A DNA stretch of 39,512 nt. It comes from CBDUXT01 sp965371245 (GTDB lineage Bacteria; Planctomycetota; Phycisphaerae; UBA1845). The stretch spans positions 1 through 39,512 of the forward strand of contig CBDUXT010000057.1 of NCBI GenBank assembly GCA_965371245.1, read 5' to 3'. Shown here piece after piece: positions 9,288 through 15,896 of the stretch (positions are counted from its first letter, which is position 1; the number at the start of each line of letters is the position of its first letter). The position numbers and the translations under genes are program-made. The notes beneath the pieces were generated by a model. It ran no database searches, was not told the DNA's origin, and was given only the letters and a program-made list of their open reading frames with translations.

Positions 9288-9590
9288 ACCGCTTATCTAT
9301 CGCCAACATAGCCGCCGCGACGATCTTGCCGTGGAAGAGCTTGCCGGGTATGCGGGCGAGGCGCTGCCAACGTGAGCCAACGGTCCTATCGACGCCGATA
9401 CTGTCCAATGTGGCAGCGTGTCGCATTGGACTCTCGCCGCGCCCTGCCAACTCGCCGCCCTCGCGCATGGTTATCAAGCACATACCCGCCCCGCGCTCGG
9501 CCAACACCTTGGCCTGGGCGGCTTCGTTCTGTTCGTCGAGGCCCAGATAATAGAGTGTGCTGCGGTTCCACTCGCGGCTATAATTTAGCA
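9256..9590 (-). pseudogene. fragment of a phage-type DNA-binding protein (SRWQ family)
   Basis: The minus frame encodes LGLDEQNEAAQAKVLAERGAG, then GGELAGRG, then LDSIGVDRTVGSRWQRLARIP. This order (helical N-part, Gly-rich linker, LxxLGIxxxQSSRWQxLAxIP) is that of a widespread phage and mobile-element protein family, usually found near replication or methyltransferase genes. The N-terminal part is missing: upstream the frame runs antisense to the virion-like gene and reads as noise. A second, differently broken member is at 12243-12607 on the opposite strand. Family membership is from recognised motifs only. Confidence 0.55.
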
Positions 9591-9640
9591 GAGCGCCCGC
9601 CACGGACGGCGCCGAAACGATGACCTGAAGGATTCGAACA

Positions 9641-10531
9641 ATGGCAGACGCACCACAATCGACGGCAACGACCCAAGACCAGCAAGGGCTATTCGACATC
9701 TTCTTCGATGAAAACGGAAACTTCTCGACGGGTATCGGCGAGTTTCTTGTAAAGATTCCGGAGTTGGTCGTTGCGTTGTCCTTTTTGATCCCTGGCCTGA
9801 ACCAGTTCGCCCCTTTCAGGTTCCTGCTCTCACAAGGCGGCGCGGGGATCGACCAGAAGATATTTGACCAGTTCCGCCAAGACGTTTTGGATAACCGGGC
9901 GGACGCGCTGGCCGTAGTCGAAGGACTTTCCACGCAGCTTCTCCCTCAAATACGGGAACTGAACGAACTCACCAGCGGACGATTGCAGGAGGCGTTCGAT
10001 CGCGAGGGCGGCTTCGCGGCCCGGTTCGCGCGTGAGGTGAGGCAGCCGGTCGCCACCGGCTTCGAGAACCTTCGCGGCGACACGCTTCGGCAGCTCGAAG
10101 GGCTGGGCGAACAAGGACGCAAGGATCTTCAGCGTGTGTTCGCCAACGCCCTGACCCAGAGCGAAACTGACTTGACGCAGCGCGGGCTTAACCAGACCAG
10201 CAACAACGCGGCCTTGCGACAGGCCAACGCTGCACGCAGGGCCGACGCATTGAACGCCTTCAATGAGCAGATCCGAAGAGAGCAGATCGGCATCACGACG
10301 AAGATCGGACTTCAGGGGCTGGAACAGGACTCGGCCCTGGCCCTGACCGGCTTCACGGCCGAAGAGGCGGCCCGGCTCGGGCTCATCAGTGACCAGGACG
10401 CGCTGAAGCGCTTTGAACTCGAAGCTCAGGAACGGTTCGAGCTGGAAAAGCTCGACGTCTTCGCGAGCACCCAGTTTCAGGCGCCGGCATCGACTGGACA
10501 GAACGCCGTACAAGGCTTGACGGCGCCATAG
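9641..10531 (+). CDS. phage virion-like helical protein
   Basis: 296 aa. AAGGA lies 8 nt before the ATG. The N-terminus has a hydrophobic stretch (IPELVVALSFLIPGLNQF). From about residue 70 onward the protein is long alpha-helix or coiled coil, rich in Ala, Gln, Glu and Arg. It includes SNNAALRQANAARRADALNA, a pattern frequent in internal virion or injection proteins of tailed phages. The C-terminus is Gln/Ala-rich. The neighbouring genes are also phage-like, and the next gene starts 3 nt after this stop. The function is inferred from composition and context; no catalytic motif is visible. Confidence 0.5.
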   Translation: MADAPQSTATTQDQQGLFDIFFDENGNFSTGIGEFLVKIPELVVALSFLIPGLNQFAPFRFLLSQGGAGIDQKIFDQFRQDVLDNRADALAVVEGLSTQLLPQIRELNELTSGRLQEAFDREGGFAARFAREVRQPVATGFENLRGDTLRQLEGLGEQGRKDLQRVFANALTQSETDLTQRGLNQTSNNAALRQANAARRADALNAFNEQIRREQIGITTKIGLQGLEQDSALALTGFTAEEAARLGLISDQDALKRFELEAQERFELEKLDVFASTQFQAPASTGQNAVQGLTAP

Positions 10532-10534
10532 ACG

Positions 10535-10951
10535 ATGGTTGCGAACGTTCATTTGTCTACGCCAGTAGCAGCCGAGGCGTATCACGCCGAACGGCAGTGG
10601 GTATCCCTCGGATGGTATCGCCCGATCGAGTTCCATAATTCCGCGACCAAGCATGGATTGGCCGCTGACAAGCTATCCAGCGAGCCGATCGGGATTGCCG
10701 CCTTATACATCTTCCGTTCGGCCGAACAGAACACCCACCCGAGCGTAGCCGGATGTATTGCATGGGCTGAAGAGGTTGATGTTGGAACTGTCAATCGGGT
10801 GTGGTTGACTCAGCTGCTCGCGCGGGGCCAATGGGCGTTGCTGCGATGCTCCTTGGATAAGAAGAAGTTCGGCACCACGACGGCCGAGCGGTTAGACGAA
10901 TGTGCCCAAGCGGTGGCACACTGGGCCAAAGCAAGGGAAGAGCTGGAATAG
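10535..10951 (+). CDS. hypothetical protein, probable phage cargo
   Basis: 138 aa. Starts 3 nt after the stop of the virion-like gene, so it is probably translationally coupled; no strong ribosome site is present. The sequence is soluble and mixed alpha/beta (RQWVSLGWYRPIEFHNS, PSVAGCIAWAEEVD, LLARGQWALLRC) with an acidic/helical tail (LDECAQAVAHWAKAREELE). No family is recognised. Residue composition looks like real protein, unlike the alternative frames. Confidence 0.5.
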   Translation: MVANVHLSTPVAAEAYHAERQWVSLGWYRPIEFHNSATKHGLAADKLSSEPIGIAALYIFRSAEQNTHPSVAGCIAWAEEVDVGTVNRVWLTQLLARGQWALLRCSLDKKKFGTTTAERLDECAQAVAHWAKAREELE

Positions 10952-10985
10952 AGGCCGCCCTCAACACGCATACGTCGGAGACAGC

Positions 10986-11432
10986 ATGGTGGACTTGAAG
11001 CTGACGTCGGGCTGGCGTCCGGATCACCTGGAACAACTCGCAACCGGCCACGTCCAGAAGTCGGACGACGGGTTCCCGCAAGCGTGCTGTGTACACAACT
11101 GGTTGGACGCCGGGAACCGGATCGTTGTCGAGGCGTGGAGTAAGCTACGCGACGATGTTCTGGCGTCGGCCGTCGGGGAACCGGTTTGGGGCGAGTATCG
11201 CATCACCGATGGGCTGCCGGCGTACCGGTATCACCGGGACCACCACGAATGGGGGAAGCGCTCAGGCTCCGTAGGCGTGGATGCTACACGCCCGAAGCCC
11301 TCTACATGCCTGCCACCCGAGCAAGCATGCCGCGGTAGATCATCGCCCCGCCGATTGCCAGGGACGCCACGACCAAGAACAAGAGCACCTTCAGGCCTGC
11401 CTTTTTCGTCACGGCCTCGACTCCTTCCGTGA
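10986..11432 (+). CDS. hypothetical protein, probably truncated at the 3' end
   Basis: The ATG at 10986 follows GGAG. The first about 95 residues look genuine (VDLKLTSGWRPDHLEQLATG, CCVHNWLDAGNRIVVEAWSKL, WGEYRITDGLPAYRYHRDHH). After about position 11280 the frame becomes Arg/Pro/Ser-rich and runs antisense to a convincing minus-strand microprotein gene, so the true end is probably lost. No family is recognised. It could be the remaining 5' half of a phage gene broken by rearrangement. Confidence 0.4.
   Translation: MVDLKLTSGWRPDHLEQLATGHVQKSDDGFPQACCVHNWLDAGNRIVVEAWSKLRDDVLASAVGEPVWGEYRITDGLPAYRYHRDHHEWGKRSGSVGVDATRPKPSTCLPPEQACRGRSSPRRLPGTPRPRTRAPSGLPFSSRPRLLP
11302..11412 (-). CDS. 36-aa single-helix membrane microprotein
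   Basis: GTG start at 11412 with a strong ribosome site (GGAAGGAG, 8-nt spacing). The product is MTKKAGLK, then a hydrophobic helix (VLLFLVVASLAIGGAMIY), then a short basic tail. The start overlaps the stop of the upstream zinc-ribbon gene as GTGA, indicating translational coupling. It resembles the 37-aa product at 14852-14965 (also MTK..., one helix, similar length). Function unknown; a holin-like or membrane-anchor role is only a guess from size and phage-like context. Confidence 0.55.
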   Translation of the reverse strand: MTKKAGLKVLLFLVVASLAIGGAMIYRGMLARVAGM

Positions 11433-11930
11433 GCCTTCAGGCCCATCCGGCTGGGCGATCTTCGTGCCGCACTCGGGGCAGACGCCCGACTCGTTGCCCG
11501 TTAGGTTGTACGAGCACTTGAGGCACAAGCCCTTTCGGCGGCGACGCCAGCGACGGAGCGGACCACGGATGAGGGCGATGGTGGGGTAGGCGGTACTTCC
11601 AACGAACACGGTCCAGAGCGGTAAGTTTAGTACCCACAACGATCCGCTATGAAAATATCGCGGGAGGACCGTAAACAATCTTCCTCCGTATGGTCCCAGA
11701 GATTCGACAACCTCTGGGGGGAGAACGTTCGCGGCCCAGAACCAGTAGTTGGGTGGAGCCGGAGCGTCAGTGTCTGGGGCGTCAACAAAAACAAGCAAGC
11801 TGCCGTAATTCACCTCAACGCTGTACCCGCCCCTGGTGTATCCGAAGGCCCACGGCAGGCTCAGCGGGAACACTACCGCAGACGCGACGGCGAGCATCGT
11901 CAGCACCACGATGATAGCCTTCCGAACCAT
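11409..11930 (-). CDS. membrane protein with C-terminal zinc ribbon
   Basis: 173 aa. An N-terminal helix (AIIVVLTMLAVASAVVF) is followed by an exported or looped domain with aromatic residues. A second helix near residue 105 (LWTVFVGSTAYPTIALI) leads to a basic linker (RRWRRRRK) and a four-Cys ribbon, CLKCSYNLTGNESGVCPECG. One of four proteins here with this CxxC-x11-CxxC signature. The ATG at 11930 has no Shine-Dalgarno, but TAGAAT lies 6 nt upstream, suggesting a leaderless mRNA. It overlaps the microprotein gene downstream by four bases (GTGA). Zinc binding is inferred from the cysteines; the role is unknown. Confidence 0.65.
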   Translation of the reverse strand: MVRKAIIVVLTMLAVASAVVFPLSLPWAFGYTRGGYSVEVNYGSLLVFVDAPDTDAPAPPNYWFWAANVLPPEVVESLGPYGGRLFTVLPRYFHSGSLWVLNLPLWTVFVGSTAYPTIALIRGPLRRWRRRRKGLCLKCSYNLTGNESGVCPECGTKIAQPDGPEGSRKESRP

Positions 11931-11936
11931 GGCGCC

Positions 11937-11963
11937 ATTCTACCGCTGGCCACAACCTGACAA
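11937..11963 (-). promoter_or_regulatory. probable promoter of the zinc-ribbon gene
   Basis: On the minus strand, TAGAAT (11937-11942) lies 6 nt before the ATG at 11930. A TTGTCA-like -35 (11958-11963) is only 15 nt further upstream, which is short. It fits a leaderless-type promoter but is weaker than those at 16260 and 22108. Confidence 0.35.
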
Positions 11964-11973
11964 ACCCGGAAAA

Positions 11974-12061
11974 CATCGTCACCATCGTCACCATCGTCAC
12001 CAACGGCCCTGGCGCTATCAAGAAGGCCGTTTTTCGGGTGACGATTGGGGTGACGATTGGG
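11974..12061. repeat. opposed tandem repeats of a GTGACGAT core
   Basis: Three exact tandem copies of CATCGTCAC (11974-12000) are followed, after 37 nt, by two exact tandem copies of GTGACGATTGGG (12038-12061). The two sets are near-inverses of each other. They sit upstream of the minus-strand zinc-ribbon gene. They could be iteron-like protein-binding sites or a remnant of repetitive coding sequence. The stretch 12062-12242 shows nothing else I can support. Confidence 0.6.
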
Positions 12062-12242
12062 CTCGCAACCGTCGGGCGATCGTCACGCCCCCGCGGCACA
12101 CCTTCAGCCTGAGAAGCTGAAGATCGCCAACGGGGCGGCCGTGTCGTCCACGGACCACCCGCACGATCGCTGCGTCTACCGGTGCGGATGGCGCGCAGAT
12201 GGTCGCGACAACGGGTAGTTTCGGGCCGACTTCTGCCAGTAA

Positions 12243-12607
12243 CGCCCCCGGGTTGCAGGCTTTCGTGTAGTTCGTCGCCGACGTGCCATCCGAACCTACG
12301 CCCGCCAGCACGGCCTTGAGGCCCACAACCGCACCGCCGCTCGGCATCTCGGTTGCACGATGCAACCCAGCTAGTGCTGCGACACGACTCATTCGATGGA
12401 TGCCGCGGGGTGGCCTGGGCAAACTCGTTTGCCCGTGCTCTTCCGATCGCATGCACGGGCAAGCTGCCGCTTACCCAGGCCACCCATCAAATCACATGTG
12501 TCGGAGCACTAGGTGACCTGGGCGTGTCCAAGACCCAATCCTCCCGTTGGCAGGCGTTGGCCCGGATACCGGCCGAGACGATTGAGGCCGAGGTGGCGGG
12601 CAGCTAA
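12243..12607 (+). pseudogene. phage-type SRWQ-family gene split by a MITE
   Basis: Left of the 12372 insertion the plus frame reads RTYARQHGLEAHNRTAARHL, matching the helical middle of the family. Right of it, to the stop at 12605-12607, the frame reads LGDLGVSKTQSSRWQALARIP, the family's C-terminal HTH-like piece. The two halves lie on either side of the 140-bp inverted-repeat element, and part of the middle appears lost. A relative is at 9256-9590 (minus). The stop overlaps the stop of the convergent HTH gene. The gene cannot make a full product. Confidence 0.5.
12372..12511. mobile_element. 140-bp MITE-like element with TA-ended inverted repeats
   Basis: The ends are TAGTGCTGCGACAC (12372-12385) and GTGTCGGAGCACTA (12498-12511), matching at all but one position when inverted. 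Further in, GGGTGGCCTGGG (12408-12419) pairs with 12474-12485 and GCCCGTGC (12431-12438) with 12453-12460. The whole is thus a near-palindrome without coding capacity. TA at both borders is the target expected for IS630/mariner-type transposition. No transposase is in the window, so it would depend on one in trans. Confidence 0.65.
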
Positions 12608-12918
12608 CCCTGTGGAGCATCCGGCCGATCGGTGGCGTCGGGCTCTTCCGCCGGCGGAGTGGGCGGCTTGGTCTTGGGTTTGTTGAAGCGTGTCCGTCGC
12701 TTCAGGCGTTCGACGTACAGGTTGAACTCGGCTAGCGGAAAGAGTGTGACGCCGCGGTACTGCCGGCGAGGCTTGCCGTCTACGGTGGCCGTGTGCCACG
12801 TTCCGGGGCGAATAGCCGCTGGTAGTAGGCCACGCTGCTCGAAGTCCCGCACAACGTCAGCGCCGATTCCGAGCCGGCGCGCGGCCTCTTTCATCCGAAT
12901 GAAGTCAGGCTCAGGCAT
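12604..12918 (-). CDS. small HTH protein (MerR/excisionase-like)
   Basis: 104 aa from the ATG at 12918. The N-terminus, FIRMKEAARRLGIGADVVRDF, is a helix-turn-helix of the MerR/excisionase class, followed by EQRGLLPAAIRPG and a beta-wing-like YRGVTLFPLAEFNLYVERLKRR. The C-terminal tail is Lys/Pro/Glu-rich and probably disordered. Upstream starts (GTG 12948, ATG 12954) would add about 10-12 residues; no start has a clear ribosome site. It faces a plus-strand gene across an AT-rich promoter region (13126-13341), an arrangement common for phage regulators. Excisionase versus transcription regulator cannot be decided here. Confidence 0.55.
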   Translation of the reverse strand: MPEPDFIRMKEAARRLGIGADVVRDFEQRGLLPAAIRPGTWHTATVDGKPRRQYRGVTLFPLAEFNLYVERLKRRTRFNKPKTKPPTPPAEEPDATDRPDAPQG

Positions 12919-13153
12919 CGGTGTCGTCTGCCTTTGGTTTGCGCTCACGTCCATGCGCGACACGGCCGCTGTGCTGCTCGTTCCGACGAACCATGACGAC
13001 TCACGGCGCCGGTGTCCAGACAATTCCGTGGACGAACCGGCGTCGAAACTGTGAGTTGGGAACGATCGTTCCCGGCAACGTCTTACGTCTCTTGTGTGGC
13101 AGCCATGCGGCGCATACTTTGGCACACTTCAGCCTTTTCCTTTCACAATTCAC

Positions 13154-13183
13154 TTGACAAAATATATGCGTTGGCCCGATGAT
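13154..13183 (+). promoter_or_regulatory. sigma70-like promoter, perfect -35
   Basis: TTGACA (13154-13159), 18-nt spacer, GATGAT (13178-13183), inside the only AT-rich patch between the divergent HTH gene and the plus-strand operon. A leader of about 150 nt follows, with a GGGGC-ACAAC-GCCCC hairpin, before the AAGGAG ribosome site at 13328. Confidence 0.5.
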
Positions 13184-13348
13184 GCGGACGCTATGACGCA
13201 AGACCCCCTCAACCTTCAGGGGCACAACGCCCCGTTTCGAGTTTGCCGATCGTCGCCAGTGAGTACCGGCAACGGCTCAGCGCCCTTGCGGCGATAGCCT
13301 GACGACGATCGGTGCGCTCTGACATCGAAGGAGTACCACCCATGACCA

Positions 13349-13903
13349 GTGCAACGACAGTACCGTAAGGACGTAGGTGCGGACGTGGAGCCGGGCGAGA
13401 CGGATGTAGGACGCAAGCTGCTCATCCCATCGATGGGCGACGCGCTCGCCGACAAGATGCGCGACGACGCGATCCGTAAGGCATGTGGCGATGACGTGTT
13501 CGCCACGACGATCCTGGATGCGATCGCCGACCACCTGCCCGACGGGTTCGATCGCCTGGAGGACTACACGCAACGCAAAGTGTTCGACTCTGAAAAGATG
13601 GAGCGTTTCGGGAGCGTTACGGCAAACTCGGTCTACACGATCAACGCGATTGTTCAATGGTATCGCGACCGTGGGCTTGAAGAGCTTGAGTGCGCGATTG
13701 AGGCTGTGTTCGGCGATGACGAGGCACTCGACGAACCCGATGACGACCAGTCGGCGGAGACGCCGACGGACATCGTCGAGATTGCCGAAGTGCTCGCCCA
13801 CACGTCGCCGGCGTTCCGACGTCGCTTGCTGAACAGGGTTCGCGAACGTGTAGACGGCACCGACGCTCAAGACGAGCGCAAGCTGCTTCAGCGGAAAGCG
13901 TAA
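13349..13903 (+). CDS. acidic phage-like protein with a disputed start
   Basis: 184 aa if started at GTG 13349. The body looks real: DALADKMRDDAIRKACGDDVFA, FDRLEDYTQRKVFDSEKMERFG, an acidic stretch (FGDDEALDEPDDDQ), then a basic helix (AFRRRLLNRVRERVDG). The only good ribosome site (AAGGAG, 13328-13333) serves an ATG at 13342 in another frame, giving just 8 codons to TAA (13366-13368). A +1 shift at CCG-TAA would join that start to this frame. So either the start is weak, the gene carries an indel, or the shift is real. Unrecognised family. Confidence 0.5.
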   Translation: MQRQYRKDVGADVEPGETDVGRKLLIPSMGDALADKMRDDAIRKACGDDVFATTILDAIADHLPDGFDRLEDYTQRKVFDSEKMERFGSVTANSVYTINAIVQWYRDRGLEELECAIEAVFGDDEALDEPDDDQSAETPTDIVEIAEVLAHTSPAFRRRLLNRVRERVDGTDAQDERKLLQRKA

Positions 13904-14220
13904 ACGAACAGGGTGGCGAGAAACCTGCCGAGTACGGACCCGGCAAGGTCTGCCGGACGCCGCTTGAATGGATCGAGTGGAAGCTCAACGACATCAAGGA
14001 TCTCGGTGAAGCGCTGGCCCTGGTGTTCGCGGGGCAGGAAGGAACGCTGCACTCCTTGGAGAAAAGCCAGACCACGGGCCTGCTGGGGTTGGGGGTTCAG
14101 CACATGCAGGAACAATTGGCGAAGCTGATGGCGGATCTGCTCTCGGCGCGAAAAGTGCTGAGGGGCGTGGTGAAGGCGGAGAGTGCCACGGCCGCGCCGG
14201 CCGACGACCAAGCCGTGTAG
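13904..14220 (+). CDS. phage-like protein whose frame lacks a normal start
   Basis: The frame is open across this span and reads as protein: PLEWIEWKLNDIKDLGEALA, GTLHSLEKSQTTGLLGLGVQ, QEQLAKLMADLLSARKVLRG. There is no ATG, GTG or TTG in frame between the previous stop (13901-13903) and GTG 14023, although residues before 14023 look coding. The frame is -1 relative to the preceding gene. Possibilities are frameshift expression, an indel, or use of GTG 14023 for a 65-aa product. A tail-chaperone type frameshift pair comes to mind, but no classic slippery heptamer is visible. Confidence 0.4.
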
Positions 14221-14340
14221 GACGTGACGGTTGGACGTGTTGACTGGAACGCGGCGTCCGACCGGCCCGCGGCATTCTCAAGAGTGTCGCGGGTTCTTCA
14301 TGCGCCGAACGCGCCGCGTTGTGGACCGACGCAAGCGTGC

Positions 14341-14413
14341 CCGGGTTGTCGATGGTCGCCCGCGGCAGTATCGTTCACGGTCACCTCTAGCCCAGAAGGA
14401 GACACAACGATGG
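14341..14413 (+). repeat. duplicated leader, copy 1
   Basis: This 73-nt stretch ends in the start codon of the gene at 14410. It is closely related to 14664-14734, which ends in the start codon of the gene at 14731. Shared blocks include CGATGGTCG and GTATCGTTCACGG, and each copy ends with its own purine-rich ribosome site. Confidence 0.6.
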
Positions 14414-14622
14414 TCGAAGGCATTAGATTTCCGAGCGTGACGGACGAAGGCACCGTGCTCGCATCCAGTAAGATCATCAGAGACGTGGATGAAAATATCG
14501 TCATGTCGCAAGACGCCACGGGAATCGCGGCGTGCCTGGTCGCGGTTTGCCACGAACTGGCGGCAATCCGGTGCTCGATCAACGCCGTCGAGGTCGAGCT
14601 ACGTCGCGAAACCGGAGGGTAG
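14410..14622 (+). CDS. small hypothetical protein, 70 aa
   Basis: ATG at 14410 with AAGGAG 8 nt upstream. The product begins MVEGIRFPSVTDEGTVLASS, followed by IIRDVDENIVMSQDATGIAA and a helix with two cysteines (CLVAVCHELAAIRCSI). No family is recognised. The leader is duplicated in front of the next small gene, so both may share a regulatory or translational signal. Confidence 0.55.
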   Translation: MVEGIRFPSVTDEGTVLASSKIIRDVDENIVMSQDATGIAACLVAVCHELAAIRCSINAVEVELRRETGG

Positions 14623-14663
14623 TCGCCCTACTCCCGCCCCGCTCCCGCGTTCGCGACCGCCGC

Positions 14664-14734
14664 CCCGGTTGCCGATGGTCGTTGGCGGCCGTATCGTTCA
14701 CGGGCACGCCTAACCGAAAGGACGCAAGCGATGG
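14664..14734 (+). repeat. duplicated leader, copy 2
   Basis: Partner of 14341-14413; ends at the ATG of the 26-aa gene at 14731. The purine-rich GAAAGGA just upstream of the ATG serves as its ribosome site. Confidence 0.6.
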
Positions 14735-14811
14735 GAATAACGTGGTTGCTCGTGGCCGTCTTGGTGGTCGTAGCGGTGATAGTTTTCGTGATGCGGAGTC
14801 GCGAGAGCTGA
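14731..14811 (+). CDS. 26-aa membrane microprotein
   Basis: MGITW followed by a helix of almost only Leu, Val, Ala and Ile (LLVAVLVVVAVIVFV), then MRSRES. GAAAGGA lies upstream at workable spacing within the duplicated leader. A single-pass peptide with a basic C-terminus. Function unknown. A weak stem (AAAGGCC/GGCCTTT, 14811-14817 with 14845-14851) separates it from the convergent microprotein gene. Confidence 0.5.
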   Translation: MGITWLLVAVLVVVAVIVFVMRSRES

Positions 14812-14851
14812 AAGGCCACCGAGGCCTGTGCTCTCTGGTGTCGCGGCCTTT

Positions 14852-14965
14852 CTACCTCGCGATGTTCTGGGTGGCCTCCGGGAACAAGAGCTTCACCACG
14901 ACCAGGCCAGCGCCCATCACCAGGAACAGTCCCAAGGTTCTCAGGTCGTGTTGGTTCTTGGTCAT
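14852..14965 (-). CDS. 37-aa single-helix membrane microprotein
   Basis: ATG at 14965 with GGAG about 8 nt upstream. The product is MTKNQHDLRT, then LGLFLVMGAGLVVVKLLF, then a short polar tail. Similar in length and layout to the 36-aa product at 11302-11412. It is convergent with the 26-aa gene. Role unknown; the phage-like setting allows but does not prove a holin-like job. Confidence 0.45.
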   Translation of the reverse strand: MTKNQHDLRTLGLFLVMGAGLVVVKLLFPEATQNIAR

Positions 14966-15073
14966 GGCTGGGGCTCCGGTTGCTCTGCGCGGTGGCGTAG
15001 CCGGGCTGGGCTGGTCAAGGGGCACGACGAAGGCAGAGAAGAACGGGACGGCGAAACGGAAGAAGAGGTAGGG

Positions 15074-15478
15074 TTAGGCGGCCATCGCCGTGACTCGCTC
15101 AAGATCGCGTGCCTTGGCGGTAGCCTTCTCAACGGCTTCTTTCGCTGCCGCTTTCAGGGTGTCGTCCTTGAGGGTGCGAGACCATGCGGAGAGCTGACAC
15201 AGGAAGCCAAACAGTTCCATCGCCAGTTCTCGAGCCCCAGGCTGATCTTCAGCGACTTCGGTGTAGGCTACGCAGGGTGTGGGCGGATGAACTAGAGACA
15301 TAGCGACCGGAAGCGAATCTTCGCCCACGTGTACGTACATGTGAACACAATCGTCGTCTGCGCGCGTAAACTTCAGCGTCCGACGAGGTTTCGCATTCCG
15401 GAATCGGACTGCGTATGCAACGGGCACACCATCCTTGTCGCGATCCAGGACGGTCTCAAGTTGTTCAAAATCAACCAT
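15074..15478 (-). CDS. hypothetical protein, second gene of a two-gene operon
   Basis: 134 aa. ATG at 15478, 2 nt after the stop of the upstream gene, so probably translationally coupled. The N-terminal half is beta-rich (VDFEQLETVLDRDKDGVPVA, TLKFTRADDDCVHMYVHVG). The C-terminal half is a long helix (LKAAAKEAVEKATAKARDLERV). No family is recognised. The tight pairing of a small upstream gene with this one resembles toxin-antitoxin spacing, but there is no motif to support that. Confidence 0.5.
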   Translation of the reverse strand: MVDFEQLETVLDRDKDGVPVAYAVRFRNAKPRRTLKFTRADDDCVHMYVHVGEDSLPVAMSLVHPPTPCVAYTEVAEDQPGARELAMELFGFLCQLSAWSRTLKDDTLKAAAKEAVEKATAKARDLERVTAMAA

Positions 15479-15480
15479 GG

Positions 15481-15726
15481 CTAGTTCACCAAATCTCCGC
15501 CAGCGTCACGAACGCTGATGGTCCTTTCGTTTTCATCGACGACGTAGTGTGCCCAGACTTCAAAGTCCCGTGACTGCGCTTTTATAATCCGGATTCCTGA
15601 GTCATCTTGTATCGGCGTGCAGTCTGGTTCTCTGATCGCTTCCTTGACCGTGTCTTCAGACACGTGCCAGCTGGACATCGACAAGCGAGCAACGTCGCCG
15701 AAGAAAAACTCGTAATCTTCGTACAT
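15481..15726 (-). CDS. small hypothetical protein, weakly DUF4258/BrnT-like
   Basis: 81 aa. The pattern HVSEDTVKEAIREPD, then GIRIIKAQSRDFEVWAHYVV, then DENERTISVRDAGG recalls the small DUF4258-type fold (helix with a following Pro/Asp turn, then strands), but key residues are not conserved enough for certainty. The ATG at 15726 has no Shine-Dalgarno. TAGCAT lies 9 nt upstream and phased A-tracts lie beyond it, so a leaderless mRNA from an upstream-element promoter is plausible. First gene of the pair with 15074-15478. Confidence 0.45.
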   Translation of the reverse strand: MYEDYEFFFGDVARLSMSSWHVSEDTVKEAIREPDCTPIQDDSGIRIIKAQSRDFEVWAHYVVDENERTISVRDAGGDLVN

Positions 15727-15735
15727 AGAGGCGCT

Positions 15736-15790
15736 ATGCTACGTAGATTCCTGCTCATCGCTACTTTTATCTACTTTTATCTACTCTTAT
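15736..15790 (-). promoter_or_regulatory. -10 box plus helically phased A-tract repeats
   Basis: On the minus strand TAGCAT (15736-15741) precedes the ATG at 15726 by 9 nt. Upstream, 15761-15790 is three tandem 10-bp units (CTACTTTTAT twice, CTACTCTTAT once), placing AAAA or AAGA runs once per helical turn. In this GC-rich window that is exceptional and resembles an UP element or a curved-DNA activator region. The -35 is unclear. Confidence 0.45.
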
Positions 15791-15896
15791 CGTACATATT
15801 AGTTTCCGGAAAACAAGGATTTGGACGTCGAAAAGTACCGGAAATGTGTAACGCTCGCGTTCAGGGGGCCTCGCTCATGCCGCTTCCGTTACCACT

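Noticed and set aside
11974..12061. CRISPR array
   Set aside because: Repeats are 9-12 bp tandem units with no spacers; nothing in the window has CRISPR repeat-spacer structure or cas genes.
14231..14440. Arg-rich 69-aa plus-strand frame in the duplicated leader
   Set aside because: Overlaps the well-supported ATG at 14410 out of frame; the conserved stretch is better explained by DNA duplication of the leader, and the frame in copy 2 does not start similarly.
15074..15726. Toxin-antitoxin module
   Set aside because: Two small coupled genes fit the layout, but neither has a convincing toxin or DNA-binding antitoxin motif.
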